From: Kitasatospora aureofaciens
GTDB taxonomy: Bacteria > Actinomycetota > Actinomycetes > Streptomycetales > Streptomycetaceae
Direction of reading: 5' to 3'
NCBI RefSeq assembly: GCF_001188955.3
Contig: NZ_JPRF03000054.1
Span: forward strand, 186,001 to 250,000
Length of the DNA: 64,000 bases
Below, one piece after another: positions 15,799 to 23,793 of this stretch. The first letter of the stretch is position 1. Every line of letters starts with the position of its first letter. The notes under the pieces were generated by a model. The model saw only the letters and a program-made list of their open reading frames with translations. It was not told the origin of the DNA and searched no databases. The position numbers were made by a program, and so were the translations under genes.

Positions 15799-16611
15799 TC
15801 ATCCGCGTAGGACGGCCATCACCTCACCGACCAGCACCCGCGCCCGGTCCACCGTCGCTGCCAGTGCGCCCGGCGTCTCCCCGGTGGCGCCCAGCAGTTG
15901 ACGCGCACGATCACCGAAATCGGCTGGCACATCCGGAAGTTGCCCGGCGATCGCCAGCGCTCCCTTCTCGTTGAGGCACCAGCGCCGCTCGCGCGCGTAC
16001 AGCGCCTGCACCAGTACGCCCACCGCCCGGGAGAGGCAGAGCGAGACGTACAGGGTGTCGCCCCGGGCCGCCCCCTTCGCCGCGACGCCGACCAGGAACT
16101 CCGCCTCCCACGCCCCACCCGTCAGGGCGTCGCGCAGCGGCTCCGGATACCGGGCGGTCTGTGCCTGGAGCGCCGCCAACTCGCCCGCGGGGTCGGCGAG
16201 TACGCGGCCGAGCGCGACCTCGCCGGGGTAGCAGGGCGACCAGAACCCCAGCGGGTGACCGGCCTGCACGCCGACCTCGTAGCGGCCGGCCCGGCAGTCC
16301 GCCCACACCCGCTCGACCCGGTCGAGGTCGCGCAGGATCCAGTCGACGGCGACCCCGTCGATGCGCAGCCACGCACCGCCGTTCACCCACGGCCCCCAGC
16401 CGCCAGGGCCGGCCACCTCCACCTCCGGCCCGGCGAGCGCCCGCAGCGCGGCGAGGTCGGGCTCGCCGCGGTAGTAGAGGCCGAGGTCCCAGTCCGACTC
16501 CGGCCGGTGCTCCCCGCGTGCCCGGCTTCCGCCGAGCATCACGCCGACCATGCCCGGTACGTCCGCGAGTCGGGCCGCCATGGCCTCGATGTGTTCGTCG
16601 ATCGCCTGCAT
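15799..16611 (-). CDS. Nucleotidyltransferase-domain protein
   Basis: 270 aa from ATG 16611. VMLGGSRARGEHRPESDWDL at ~32-51 carries the GS-x(10-12)-DxD signature of the polymerase-beta nucleotidyltransferase fold, the two Asp being metal ligands. A helical C-terminal domain of ~130 residues resembles the DUF4111/aminoglycoside adenylyltransferase layout. No antibiotic specificity can be claimed. It lies alone, converging on the sigma operon at hairpin copy 1. Confidence 0.8.
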   Translation of the reverse strand: MQAIDEHIEAMAARLADVPGMVGVMLGGSRARGEHRPESDWDLGLYYRGEPDLAALRALAGPEVEVAGPGGWGPWVNGGAWLRIDGVAVDWILRDLDRVERVWADCRAGRYEVGVQAGHPLGFWSPCYPGEVALGRVLADPAGELAALQAQTARYPEPLRDALTGGAWEAEFLVGVAAKGAARGDTLYVSLCLSRAVGVLVQALYARERRWCLNEKGALAIAGQLPDVPADFGDRARQLLGATGETPGALAATVDRARVLVGEVMAVLRG

Positions 16612-16680
16612 GACGGGAAGTCTGGCGGCTGGGCGGGCGCCGGGCCAGCGGATTCCGGGCGCGGCGGGTCGGGGCCGTTG

Positions 16681-16708
16681 AGCAGGAAGTCGGCCGGGCC
16701 GACCTGCT
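16681..16708. repeat. Degenerate copy of the hairpin element
   Basis: AGCAGGAAGTCGG at 16681-16693 faces CCGACCTGCT at 16699-16708 with a 3-base bulge (GAA) and a loop CCGGG. The GGAAGTCGG-N5-CCGAC core matches the hairpin family; the outer arm differs. A GATTTT run follows. It is downstream of the Sel1-repeat gene. Confidence 0.4.
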
Positions 16709-16724
16709 GATTTTCCGGCCGCCG

Positions 16725-17930
16725 TCAGCGCCGTGCGCCCGAGCGCCGCAGCCACTCCTGCCCCTCCGGGTCCTTGGGGTCGATCGCCAACAGCAGCTCG
16801 CCCAGGGAGCGCTGCGCCGCCGGGTCGCCCGCCCGGGCGCCGATCAGCAGCAGGTCGGCGGCCCGCTGCGGCTCTCCGGCGTCCAGCCGCTCCTGGGCCT
16901 GGGCGTGCAGACCGGCCGTGGCCCGTGAGAGCAGGCTCCACATCTCCTCGGTCGACCGGTCACCGCCCGTACGCGCCGCCCGCTGCTGGAGGACCGCCAG
17001 CAGGTTGTACTGCGCCTGCCAGTCGCCCGCCTCCGCCGCCGGGCGCAGCACCGCCTCCGCGCCGTCCAGGTCGCCCGCGGCGCTGAGGGCAGCGCCGAGC
17101 ACCGGCGTGAGCAGTTCCTCCCCCTCTGCGACGGCCCGGCGCAGCAGCGGGACCGCGGCCGCCGGTTCGCCCTCGGTGTACAGCCAGATCCCGGCGAGCT
17201 TGGCACCCCCGGGGCGCCCGTTGCGGCCGGCCTGTTCCAGCAGTTCCACGGCGCGCGGAGTGTCGCCGCGGTCGTGCACCCGCAGGGCCAACTCCCAGGC
17301 GGCGTCGGCGATCCCGCCGTTCGCGGCGAGCTCCAGCAGGTACTCGGCCTGCTCGACCTCGCCGAGGTCCAGAAGCACCGAGGCCGCTCGGTGCGCGGCC
17401 TCGGCGTCGCCCTGCTCGGCCTTGGCGACGTCCCGGGCGACCTCCTCGCGGGCGGCCCGGACCTGCGCCATGTCGATGCCGAGGTGGTCGATCGCCTTCT
17501 GGTGACCCGCTTCGGCGGCGCGCAGCATCCAGCGGGCGCCCTCCTCGCTGTTCTCGTCCTGGCTCAGCAGGATGGCACCGAGGTTGAAGGTGGCCGAGAG
17601 GTGTCCGCCACGGGCGGCGAGGCGCAGGTAGTCGAGGCCCGTCGTGATCTGCCCGTTCTTGAGCAGCCGGTCGGCGAGCCAGGCGGCCGAGTCCACGTCG
17701 CCGGCGACGGCGGCCTGCTGGTGCCACCGCATGGCCTCCTCCACCTTGCCCTGGTACTCCAGCATCCGGCCGAGATCGGCCATCGCCTCGACGTCCCCTG
17801 CTTCGGCCCGGCCCCGCAGGTCCTTGACCATCCGCTTGATCTCCTGCGGCGAGGCCTCGATGTGCAGGCGCGTCCCGCCGCCGATGTCGAGCCCGGCGGG
17901 CTGCTTCTTCTTCCGCCCGAATATGCCCAT
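16725..17930 (-). CDS. Sel1/TPR-repeat protein
   Basis: 401 aa. After a short basic N-terminus (MGIFGRKKKQPAG) the whole protein is built of ~35-residue helical repeats with the Sel1-like pattern (A-x-L-G-x-x-L-x-x-G-x-x-x-x-A-x-x-W-x-x-x-A-A-x-x-G): AEAGDVEAMADLGRMLEYQG, AVAGDVDSAAWLADRLLKNG, ARGGHLSATFNLGAILLSQD and about six more. Such proteins are protein-interaction scaffolds. No enzyme domain or signal peptide is seen. ATG 17930 has CAGGAGTG upstream. Confidence 0.85.
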   Translation of the reverse strand: MGIFGRKKKQPAGLDIGGGTRLHIEASPQEIKRMVKDLRGRAEAGDVEAMADLGRMLEYQGKVEEAMRWHQQAAVAGDVDSAAWLADRLLKNGQITTGLDYLRLAARGGHLSATFNLGAILLSQDENSEEGARWMLRAAEAGHQKAIDHLGIDMAQVRAAREEVARDVAKAEQGDAEAAHRAASVLLDLGEVEQAEYLLELAANGGIADAAWELALRVHDRGDTPRAVELLEQAGRNGRPGGAKLAGIWLYTEGEPAAAVPLLRRAVAEGEELLTPVLGAALSAAGDLDGAEAVLRPAAEAGDWQAQYNLLAVLQQRAARTGGDRSTEEMWSLLSRATAGLHAQAQERLDAGEPQRAADLLLIGARAGDPAAQRSLGELLLAIDPKDPEGQEWLRRSGARR

Positions 17931-17994
17931 GTGCCACTCCTGTTGACGTACCACGTACCCGAAGTACCTACCATCGGCCCTGCGGGTGGATCCA

Positions 17995-18960
17995 TCAACA
18001 GGCGGTCGGGCCAGAGCCGTCCGAGCCCGGCGCGGCCTTCGCCTCCTCTTCCGCTCCCCCGGCCAGCCGGGACGCCAGTTCCTCCGCCAGCCGGGCGACC
18101 CGTCCGCGGCGGCGCCGGGCGAGGGCCAGCCCGAGGTAGCGGCGGGGGCTGGGTTCGGCCAGCGGGAGGGCGACCAGTTCCGGATGCCGGGCCAGGCCGA
18201 TCTCGGGGATCAGGGCGATGCCGATCCCGGCGCGGACCAGGGACTGGGCGAACTCGTAGTCCGTCGCCGTGCACGAGATCCGCAGCTCGACGCCGGCCAG
18301 GTCGGCGTACCGGGCGAGCTGGTCGGCGGACTTGCGGCATCCCAGGATCCAGCGTTGGTCGGCGAGTTCGGCCAGGTGCGGCGCCTCGGGCCGGGACCGG
18401 TAGCGGGCGGCGGCGGGGTGGTGGCGCGGCAGCACGACGCGCAGCGGGTCCTCTCCGAGCCGCGTCCAGTCCAGCCCGGAGCGGTCGCCGGGGCGGGCGG
18501 GCGGCGGGCCTTCGAGGTGGTAGGCGAGGGCGAGGTCGGCGCGGCCCTCGCGGACGGCGGGCAGGCTCTCCTCCGGTTCCGCCTCCAGGATGGTCAGTTC
18601 GACCTCCGGGTGTTCGGCGGCGAACCGGGCGAGCGCTGCGGGCAGCAGTCGGCGCCCGCCGCTGGCGAAGGTGGCGACGGTCAGGGTGGTCCGCTCGGCC
18701 GTCAGGCGGGCGATGCGCTGCTGGGTGTCGGTGAGTTCGGCGGCGATGGCGTCAGCGGCCTCGACCAGCAGCCGGCCGGTGTCGGTGAGCGTGACGCCGC
18801 GGGTCGAGCGCTCGACCACGGGCGCGCCGAGGCCTCGTTCCAGCGCGGCGACCTGCTGGGAGACGGCAGAGGGGGTGCAGTGCAGCGCCAGGGCCGCCTG
18901 GTTGAAGCTGCCCCGGCGGGAGACCTCCCGCAGCACCGCGAGTCGCTGGACGTCGATCAA
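17995..18960 (-). CDS. LysR-family transcriptional regulator
   Basis: 321 aa. The LysR helix-turn-helix occupies residues ~5-62 (RRGSFNQAALALHCTPSAVS, QQVAALERGLGAPVVERSTR), followed by the two-lobed ligand domain (LTVATFASGGRRLLP onward). TTG 18960 is taken as start because AGGAG lies five bases before it and the HTH begins at once. It is divergent from the epimerase/aldo-keto reductase pair with 100 bases between starts, the classic position of a LysR target promoter. Inducer unknown. Confidence 0.9.
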   Translation of the reverse strand: MIDVQRLAVLREVSRRGSFNQAALALHCTPSAVSQQVAALERGLGAPVVERSTRGVTLTDTGRLLVEAADAIAAELTDTQQRIARLTAERTTLTVATFASGGRRLLPAALARFAAEHPEVELTILEAEPEESLPAVREGRADLALAYHLEGPPPARPGDRSGLDWTRLGEDPLRVVLPRHHPAAARYRSRPEAPHLAELADQRWILGCRKSADQLARYADLAGVELRISCTATDYEFAQSLVRAGIGIALIPEIGLARHPELVALPLAEPSPRRYLGLALARRRRGRVARLAEELASRLAGGAEEEAKAAPGSDGSGPTAC

Positions 18961-19060
18961 TAGTTCTCCTAATGATGATGCCTCGATCTCAACACTACTG
19001 CTGACGACGGGACCAGGGCAGGCTGACCCCACCGGCAGGCGATGGGAAGGGATCGAGGGC

Positions 19061-19951
19061 GTGGACGTGTGTGTGATCGGCGGGAGCCGCTACTTCGGCA
19101 GACGGGTGGTCGAGGAGCTCCGCGACTCGGGTGCGGCGGTGACCGTCCTCAACCGCGGCTCCACCCCCGCCCCGTACGGTGTGACCCACCTGCGGGCCGA
19201 CCGCGACGACGAGGCCTCGCTGCGCGCCGCGCTCGCCGACCGGCGCTTCGACGCCGTCGTCGACCAGGTCTGCTACACGCCCGTCCAGGCGGCCGTCGCC
19301 GCCCGGGTGTTCGCCGGCCGTACCCCGCGCTACGTGCTCACCTCCACCGTCGAGGTGTACGCCCACCTCGGCCAGCCCGGCGGCCCACCTCTCGCGGAAC
19401 CGGAGCTCGACCTCTCGGCCGAGCCGGTGGACCTGCAACTTCTCTGGGACGACGTTCAGTTCGTCGCCGACCACTACGCCGAGGGCAAGCGCCAGGCGGA
19501 GGCACTGCTCACCCGGCAGGCAGCCTTCGACCTCGCCACCGTCCGTACGGCGCACGTCCTCGGCGGCGCCGACTTCACCGGACGGCTGGCCCACTACGTG
19601 GACCGGATCGGACGCGGCATCCCGGTGGCCGTCCACGCCGCACCGCAGCGCGCTTCCTTCGTCCACGAGGCGGAGATCGCCCGCTTCCTGGCCTGGGCCG
19701 CCAAGGCCGACTTCACCGGACCGGTCAACGCGGCCTCGCAAGGGCCGATGGACGTACGGGAGTTGTGCGCGGCAGTGGGCCGGGCCACCGGCGCCGAGCC
19801 GCGGCTGACCACGGGAGGGGGCGAGGCGCCCTCGCCGTTCTCCTTCGACCGCTGCTACGCCATGGACACCGGACGGGCGGCCCGCCTGGGCTACCGCTTC
19901 TCCGCCGTCACCGACTGGCTTCCCCAGGCCGTCAAGGAGGCCAGCGCATGA
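19061..19951 (+). CDS. NAD-dependent epimerase/dehydratase-family protein
   Basis: 296 aa extended SDR. The Rossmann start is VDVCVIGGSRYFGRRVVEEL (GGSRYFG in place of GxxGxxG), followed by LNRGSTPAPYGVTHLRADRD, the STVEVYAHLG strand and an altered active-site segment HYAEGKRQAEALL (YxxxK in YAEGK). This looks like the isoflavone reductase/RNA-binding epimerase group often labelled nucleoside-sugar epimerase. GTG 19061 has GAAGGG upstream. It overlaps the aldo-keto reductase by four bases. Confidence 0.85.
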   Translation: MDVCVIGGSRYFGRRVVEELRDSGAAVTVLNRGSTPAPYGVTHLRADRDDEASLRAALADRRFDAVVDQVCYTPVQAAVAARVFAGRTPRYVLTSTVEVYAHLGQPGGPPLAEPELDLSAEPVDLQLLWDDVQFVADHYAEGKRQAEALLTRQAAFDLATVRTAHVLGGADFTGRLAHYVDRIGRGIPVAVHAAPQRASFVHEAEIARFLAWAAKADFTGPVNAASQGPMDVRELCAAVGRATGAEPRLTTGGGEAPSPFSFDRCYAMDTGRAARLGYRFSAVTDWLPQAVKEASA

Positions 19952-20844
19952 CCGCCACCTCGACAACTGCCCTCACCCGCGTCATCGGTGGCAGCACCGT
20001 CAGCGCGATCGGCCTCGGCGCGATGCCGCTGTCCGTCGAGGGCCGCCCCGACGAGGCGCAGGCGATCGCCACCGTCCACGCCGCCCTGGACGCGGGCGTG
20101 ACGTTGATCGACACGGCCGACTCCTACCACTGGCACGCGGACGAAGTCGGCCACAACGAGCACCTGATCGCCCGCGCCCTGGCGGCTTACGGGCACGACG
20201 CGGACGGCGTCCTGGTGGCGACCAAGGGCGGCCGGGGCCGCCCCGGCGACGGCAGCTGGACGGTCGACGGCGACCCGCGCCACCTGCGCCGGGCGGCCCG
20301 GGCCTCGGCCGTCCGACTCGGCGTCGAGGCGATCGACCTCTACCAGTTGCACAAGCCGGACCCGGCCGTCCCGTTCGCCGAATCCGTCGGCGCACTGCGC
20401 GAGCTGGCCGAGGCGGGCACCGTCCGGATGGTCGGCCTCTCCAACGTGGACTGCGAGCAGATCCGCACCGCACGGGAGATCCTCGGCCAGTACCTGGTGT
20501 CCGTGCAGAACCGTTTCTCCCCTGCGCACACGGCCACCCGCGACACCCTCGACCTGTGCACCGACCTCGGCCTCACCTTCCTGCCCTGGAGCCCGCTCGG
20601 CGGCATCTCGCTCAGCGCCGTCGACGACCCCGGCAGCGGCGCACCCAGGACGGACACCCCGTTCCACGCCCTGGCCCGTGCCCGAGGCGTCAGCCCGCAG
20701 CAGGTCTGCCTCGCCTGGCACCTGGCGCAGTCCCCGGCCGTCCTGCCGATCCCCGGCGCGCGCCGGCCCACCTCCATCCGCGACTCGGCAGCGGCGGCCG
20801 GGCTGACGCTGTCGGCGGAGGAACTGGCGGGCCTGCGGGTGTAA
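19948..20844 (+). CDS. Aldo/keto reductase
   Basis: 298 aa TIM-barrel NADPH reductase. AIGLGAMPLSVEGRPDE, TLIDTADSYHWHADEVGHNE (Asp and Tyr of the tetrad), LVATKGGRGRP (Lys), IDLYQLHKPDP (His) and VGLSNVDCEQI (phosphate site) are all present, so it should be active. It is translationally coupled to the epimerase-like gene, so the two probably act on one sugar- or polyol-like substrate under the divergent LysR. The substrate is not deducible. Confidence 0.92.
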   Translation: MTATSTTALTRVIGGSTVSAIGLGAMPLSVEGRPDEAQAIATVHAALDAGVTLIDTADSYHWHADEVGHNEHLIARALAAYGHDADGVLVATKGGRGRPGDGSWTVDGDPRHLRRAARASAVRLGVEAIDLYQLHKPDPAVPFAESVGALRELAEAGTVRMVGLSNVDCEQIRTAREILGQYLVSVQNRFSPAHTATRDTLDLCTDLGLTFLPWSPLGGISLSAVDDPGSGAPRTDTPFHALARARGVSPQQVCLAWHLAQSPAVLPIPGARRPTSIRDSAAAAGLTLSAEELAGLRV

Positions 20845-20858
20845 TTCCTGCACCCGCA

Positions 20859-20984
20859 GTAACTACACCGGCAGTAACTACATCTGCCGTAACTACACCT
20901 GTCGTAACTACACCTGCAGTCACGGCACCCTGCGGTTACTGCACCTGTCGTGACTACAGGCGCAGTAACCGCAGCCGCTGTGAA
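20859..20984. repeat. Array of 15-bp tandem repeats with a GTNAC core
   Basis: GTAAC, or a close variant, recurs at 20859, 20874, 20889, 20904, 20919, 20935, 20950, 20965 and 20980: nine units of 15 bp, with one 16-bp step. The first four read nearly GTAACTACACCTGCC; later ones decay. It fills the gap between the aldo-keto reductase stop and the next gene. It would encode pentapeptide repeats if translated, but no start precedes it in those frames. It could be a variable-number repeat or a multi-site operator. Confidence 0.8.
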
Positions 20985-21041
20985 GACAGCTGCCAGAAAA
21001 CCAGATGTGGGCCGACAGTCCTCGCGGTAGTACTGACGCCC

Positions 21042-21596
21042 ATGTCGCACAACCTCGTCTTTCCCGTGCTCCGCACCCCCGACCTCCACGCGGTGTTCGC
21101 CGTGGCCGACCGACTCCTCGCAGTGGGAGAGGTGGCCTCCTCCGGCGGCACCGAGATCCGGGCCAGGGTGCCGAGCCGGGCCCGTCTCAGGCAGTTGCTG
21201 GCGGCGGTTCCCGAGGCGAAGGTCCACGAGCAGATCAGGAAGGATGCGGAAACCCCGGGCGACGCACCCCTGCCGTACGCGGACATCTACACCGTCGATC
21301 TGGAACTCCCCAGTCGGCACCACGCGCGGAGCGCCGTGAGCTCGGCGCTCCGCGTCCACGACCGGCTGCAGGTCCACTGGAGCGACCTGTGGTGGCCGGG
21401 AGCCCCCGAGCTCGGACTGTCCTGGACCCGCAGACACGCCCGCCTCCAGGTCAACACCCACCACGAGGCCGACGACCTGGACCACCCGTGGATGCCCGAG
21501 CACGTCCTCTACCTCCACACCTACGTGGAAGAACACGCGGCCTGGCTCGCCGCGCAGGCGGGCGCGGAGATCATCGGCGAACCGTACTGGTTCTGA
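21042..21596 (+). CDS. Hypothetical protein, 184 aa
   Basis: I do not recognise the family. The sequence is soluble, with no signal peptide or membrane helix, rich in His/Trp/Leu and coding-like in codon use. It begins MSHNLVFPVLRTPDLHAVFA and has conserved-looking VHWSDLWWPGAPELGLSW and LYLHTYVEEHAAWLAAQAGA stretches. ATG 21042 has no strong ribosome site. It is preceded by the 15-bp repeat array, which would lie in its leader or promoter region. Confidence 0.65.
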   Translation: MSHNLVFPVLRTPDLHAVFAVADRLLAVGEVASSGGTEIRARVPSRARLRQLLAAVPEAKVHEQIRKDAETPGDAPLPYADIYTVDLELPSRHHARSAVSSALRVHDRLQVHWSDLWWPGAPELGLSWTRRHARLQVNTHHEADDLDHPWMPEHVLYLHTYVEEHAAWLAAQAGAEIIGEPYWF

Positions 21597-21746
21597 GCGC
21601 GCCCCGGCCGTGCCGGTGGGATGCCGGGCCGCTGACAGGACTGGCAGTGATCTGTGAGCGACGTGCAGGCGGCAGGCCGAAATCATGGGTTCCGCGCAGC
21701 CCATAGGCAGTCGCTGCCGCCTGACCAGCAAGGGAGTCCCGCCACC

Positions 21747-22697
21747 ATGTCCTCCGCACCCCCCACCTCGCCCTGGAACGTCCGACGGCTGCCGCGTGCC
21801 GACGGCAGCGTCGTCCTGGTCACCGGCGGCAACGCCGGGATCGGGTACTTCGTCGCGGAGCAGTTGGCTGCCACCGGGGCGACCGTCGTGCTCGGCAGCC
21901 GAAACCCCGCGAAGGCCGAGAACGCCATGGCCTCGATCCGGGCCCGCGTGCCCGGCGCACAGGTGCGCGCCGTACGGCTGGACGTCGCCGACCTCGGGTC
22001 GCTGCGAACGGTGGCGGACGCATTGGGGGTCGAACGCCTCGACGCGGTCGTCCACAACGCGGGTGTCGCGCTCGACGACCCGCCGCGCCAGGAGACCGGG
22101 GACGGTCACGAGCTGATGTTCGGCACGAACCACCTCGGGCACTTCGCGCTGACCCACTGGCTGATGCCGCTGCTGTCCGCCGCCCCGGCGGCCCGTGTCA
22201 TCACCATGGGCAGCTTCGCCGCGAAGTCCGAGCGCCTGGACCTGGACGACCTGCAGTCCCGCAGGGACTACCGGCCCAAGCGCACCTACGGGCGCTCCAA
22301 GCTCGCGCAGATGCACTTCGGCCTCGAATTCGACCGCCGCCTCCGCGCGGCCGGCAGCACGGTGGCGAGCGTGGTGGTCCACCCCGGCGGCGCGCTGGAC
22401 TCCCTCACCCCCTCCCGGCCGGGGGTCCACACGAAGACCGCCGCCGCGCGCCTGGGCGCCGCGCCCGCCGCCCTGCTCCTCCAGGGCAAGCACGCCGGCG
22501 CCTGGCCCGCCGTCCGGGCGGTGCTCGACCCGGCCGTACGCGGCGGCCAGCTGTGGGGCCCGCGCGCCTTCGGCCTGCGCGGTGAGCCCCACCGCGAACC
22601 GGTGTGGGCCAACCTCGCCGACACCACCGTCGCGGCCCGCCTGTGGGACGCCAGCCGCGACCTGACCGGCGTCGACCCGGCCGCCCACCTCGGGTAG
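21747..22697 (+). CDS. Short-chain dehydrogenase/reductase (retinol-dehydrogenase-like)
   Basis: 316 aa. VVLVTGGNAGIGYFVAEQLA is the NAD(P) site (TGxxxGxG), followed by LDVADLGSLRTVAD, VHNAGVALDDP (NNAG-like), GTNHLGHFALTHWL (Asn), ITMGSFAAKSE (Ser) and RTYGRSKLAQMHF (catalytic YxxSK). All four catalytic residues are in place. This is the SDR group with a longer C-terminus (WW-oxidoreductase/protochlorophyllide reductase-like). ATG 21747 has AAGGGAG upstream. Confidence 0.92.
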   Translation: MSSAPPTSPWNVRRLPRADGSVVLVTGGNAGIGYFVAEQLAATGATVVLGSRNPAKAENAMASIRARVPGAQVRAVRLDVADLGSLRTVADALGVERLDAVVHNAGVALDDPPRQETGDGHELMFGTNHLGHFALTHWLMPLLSAAPAARVITMGSFAAKSERLDLDDLQSRRDYRPKRTYGRSKLAQMHFGLEFDRRLRAAGSTVASVVVHPGGALDSLTPSRPGVHTKTAAARLGAAPAALLLQGKHAGAWPAVRAVLDPAVRGGQLWGPRAFGLRGEPHREPVWANLADTTVAARLWDASRDLTGVDPAAHLG

Positions 22698-22747
22698 TCC
22701 ACCCGGCGGCGCCTGCCCCCCAGGCCGAGGACGAGGGTCAGGAGGGA

Positions 22748-22782
22748 GGAGTGGGAAGTCGGCCGGGTCGACTTCCCACTCC
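22748..22782. terminator. Hairpin element, copy 2 (14-bp stem)
   Basis: GGAGTGGGAAGTCG at 22748-22761 pairs with CGACTTCCCACTCC at 22769-22782 around a 7-base loop. It lies exactly between the convergent stops of the SDR gene and the VOC gene, as expected of a two-way terminator. Confidence 0.75.
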
Positions 22783-22805
22783 GTTCCGCGCCCCCCTCAG
22801 CACCG

Positions 22806-23189
22806 CTACGACGGCACCGCAGCCCGTTCGGACTCGCTGCGCAGCACGCAGAACTCGTTGCCCTCCGGGTCGGCGAGCACCGCCCACCCCGAGCCGTCGG
22901 GGTTCCGCAGATCGCTGACCATCGTGGCCCCGAGCCCCAGCAGCCGCTCCACCTCCTCCTCCCGCGAGGTCTCCGGCCGCAGGCACAGGTGGACCCGGTT
23001 CTTGACCGTTTTCGGCTCCGGCACCTGGCTGAAGTACAGGACCGGTCCCTCCGCCAACACCACCGCGACCTCCCGGTCCCCCGGCCCATCACCCGGGCCC
23101 AGCGGACGACCGGTCACCCGGCTCCAGAAGCGGGCCAGCTCATAGGCGTCCGCACAGTCGATCGCCACGTTCCGCAGTACCGAGACCAT
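22806..23189 (-). CDS. VOC-superfamily (glyoxalase-like) protein
   Basis: 127 aa, one pair of beta-alpha-beta-beta-beta modules. It begins MVSVLRNVAIDCADAYELAR with FWSRVTGRPLG, and ends GWAVLADPEGNEFCVL, the common glyoxalase/bleomycin-resistance fold ending. The usual first metal His is replaced (AIDC instead of xxHV); KNRVHLCLRP supplies one His. Function could be binding or catalysis; no substrate is implied. Confidence 0.82.
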   Translation of the reverse strand: MVSVLRNVAIDCADAYELARFWSRVTGRPLGPGDGPGDREVAVVLAEGPVLYFSQVPEPKTVKNRVHLCLRPETSREEEVERLLGLGATMVSDLRNPDGSGWAVLADPEGNEFCVLRSESERAAVPS

Positions 23190-23421
23190 GCCCCCGAGCC
23201 TTCCCGATTTACCCTCCGGACGCCACTGCCTGCCGCCGGTTCCCCTCGCACGGGACGGTGGCCGTGGATCTCGGCCACGAGCCCGCGACCGTCGTCGACA
23301 CCCGAAGCGGCCATGATCCTGATCACACCGGGGAATGTGCTCCTCCTCTTCAATGTGCATGACAAAGGCCCTAGCGTCATGCGGGCCAGGCGCGAGTCAA
23401 CTCCGCTCCTCAGGAGGAACG

Positions 23422-23619
23422 TTGAACATCTCGACCCTGCTCCGAGGCCGCACCGGTCGTACCGGCCGCACCAGTCGCACCGGGCGTATCGTGGCCGCCA
23501 CCGCGACCGCGGTTCTCACGGCCGCCGGGCTCGGCATCTCCGCCGCAGGCACCGCGAGCGCCGCGGAGACCGGCCGGGACACCCCGCAGAGCCTGAACGG
23601 CATCACCTACAGCGCATGA
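23422..23619 (+). CDS. Small secreted peptide precursor (65 aa)
   Basis: TTG 23422 follows an excellent AGGAGGA site. The product has a basic N-terminus (RGRTGRTGRTSRTGR, with repeated GRT/TGR), a hydrophobic stretch IVAATATAVLTAAGLGISAA and an AxA-type signal-peptidase site at TASA. About 19 residues follow (AETGRDTPQSLNGITYSA). The stop overlaps an ATG that opens a nine-codon micro-ORF in the -1 frame. I do not recognise the family; it may be a secreted signal or the front part of a modified-peptide precursor. Confidence 0.6.
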   Translation: MNISTLLRGRTGRTGRTSRTGRIVAATATAVLTAAGLGISAAGTASAAETGRDTPQSLNGITYSA

Positions 23620-23645
23620 ACTTCCAGACGTTCAACTTCGTGTAG
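23616..23645 (+). CDS. Micro-ORF MNFQTFNFV overlapping the secreted peptide gene
   Basis: The ATG at 23616 overlaps the TGA of the upstream gene (ATGA), so it could be translated by re-initiation, or by -1 slippage as a C-terminal extension. Nine residues with the pattern N-F-x-x-F-N-F. An almost identical arrangement occurs at 49589-49621. Whether it is translated is unknown. Confidence 0.3.
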   Translation: MNFQTFNFV

Positions 23646-23656
23646 CGGCAGACCGC

Positions 23657-23721
23657 CTCCCGGCTCCCAGCTCCCGGCTCCCCGGCTCCCGGCTCCCGGC
23701 TCCCGGCTCCCGGCTCCCCGG
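23657..23721. repeat. Tandem GGCTCCC repeats
   Basis: Seven-base units GGCTCCC, with occasional extra C or an A variant, are repeated about eight times. The tract is non-coding, between the micro-ORF and a terminator, and probably arose by slippage. Confidence 0.7.
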
Positions 23722-23731
23722 GAACGGCACG

Positions 23732-23767
23732 GGGCGGGGCCACCGGGAGTGTCCGGTGGCCCCGCCC
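23732..23767. terminator. Strong hairpin terminator between convergent genes
   Basis: GGGCGGGGCCACCGG at 23732-23746 pairs perfectly with CCGGTGGCCCCGCCC at 23753-23767 around GAGTGT. The 15-bp GC stem lies between the secreted peptide gene and the convergent wall-binding protein gene. Confidence 0.85.
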
Positions 23768-23793
23768 TCGCGTTCCGCTCGCCGCGGCCGGCG

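Noticed and set aside
20859..20984. CRISPR array
   Set aside because: Units are contiguous 15-mers with no spacers and no cas genes nearby.
20556..21596. Long plus-strand frame with PAVTT pentapeptide repeats
   Set aside because: It runs antiphase through the aldo-keto reductase end and the 15-bp array; no start precedes the repeats, and the real gene starts at ATG 21042.
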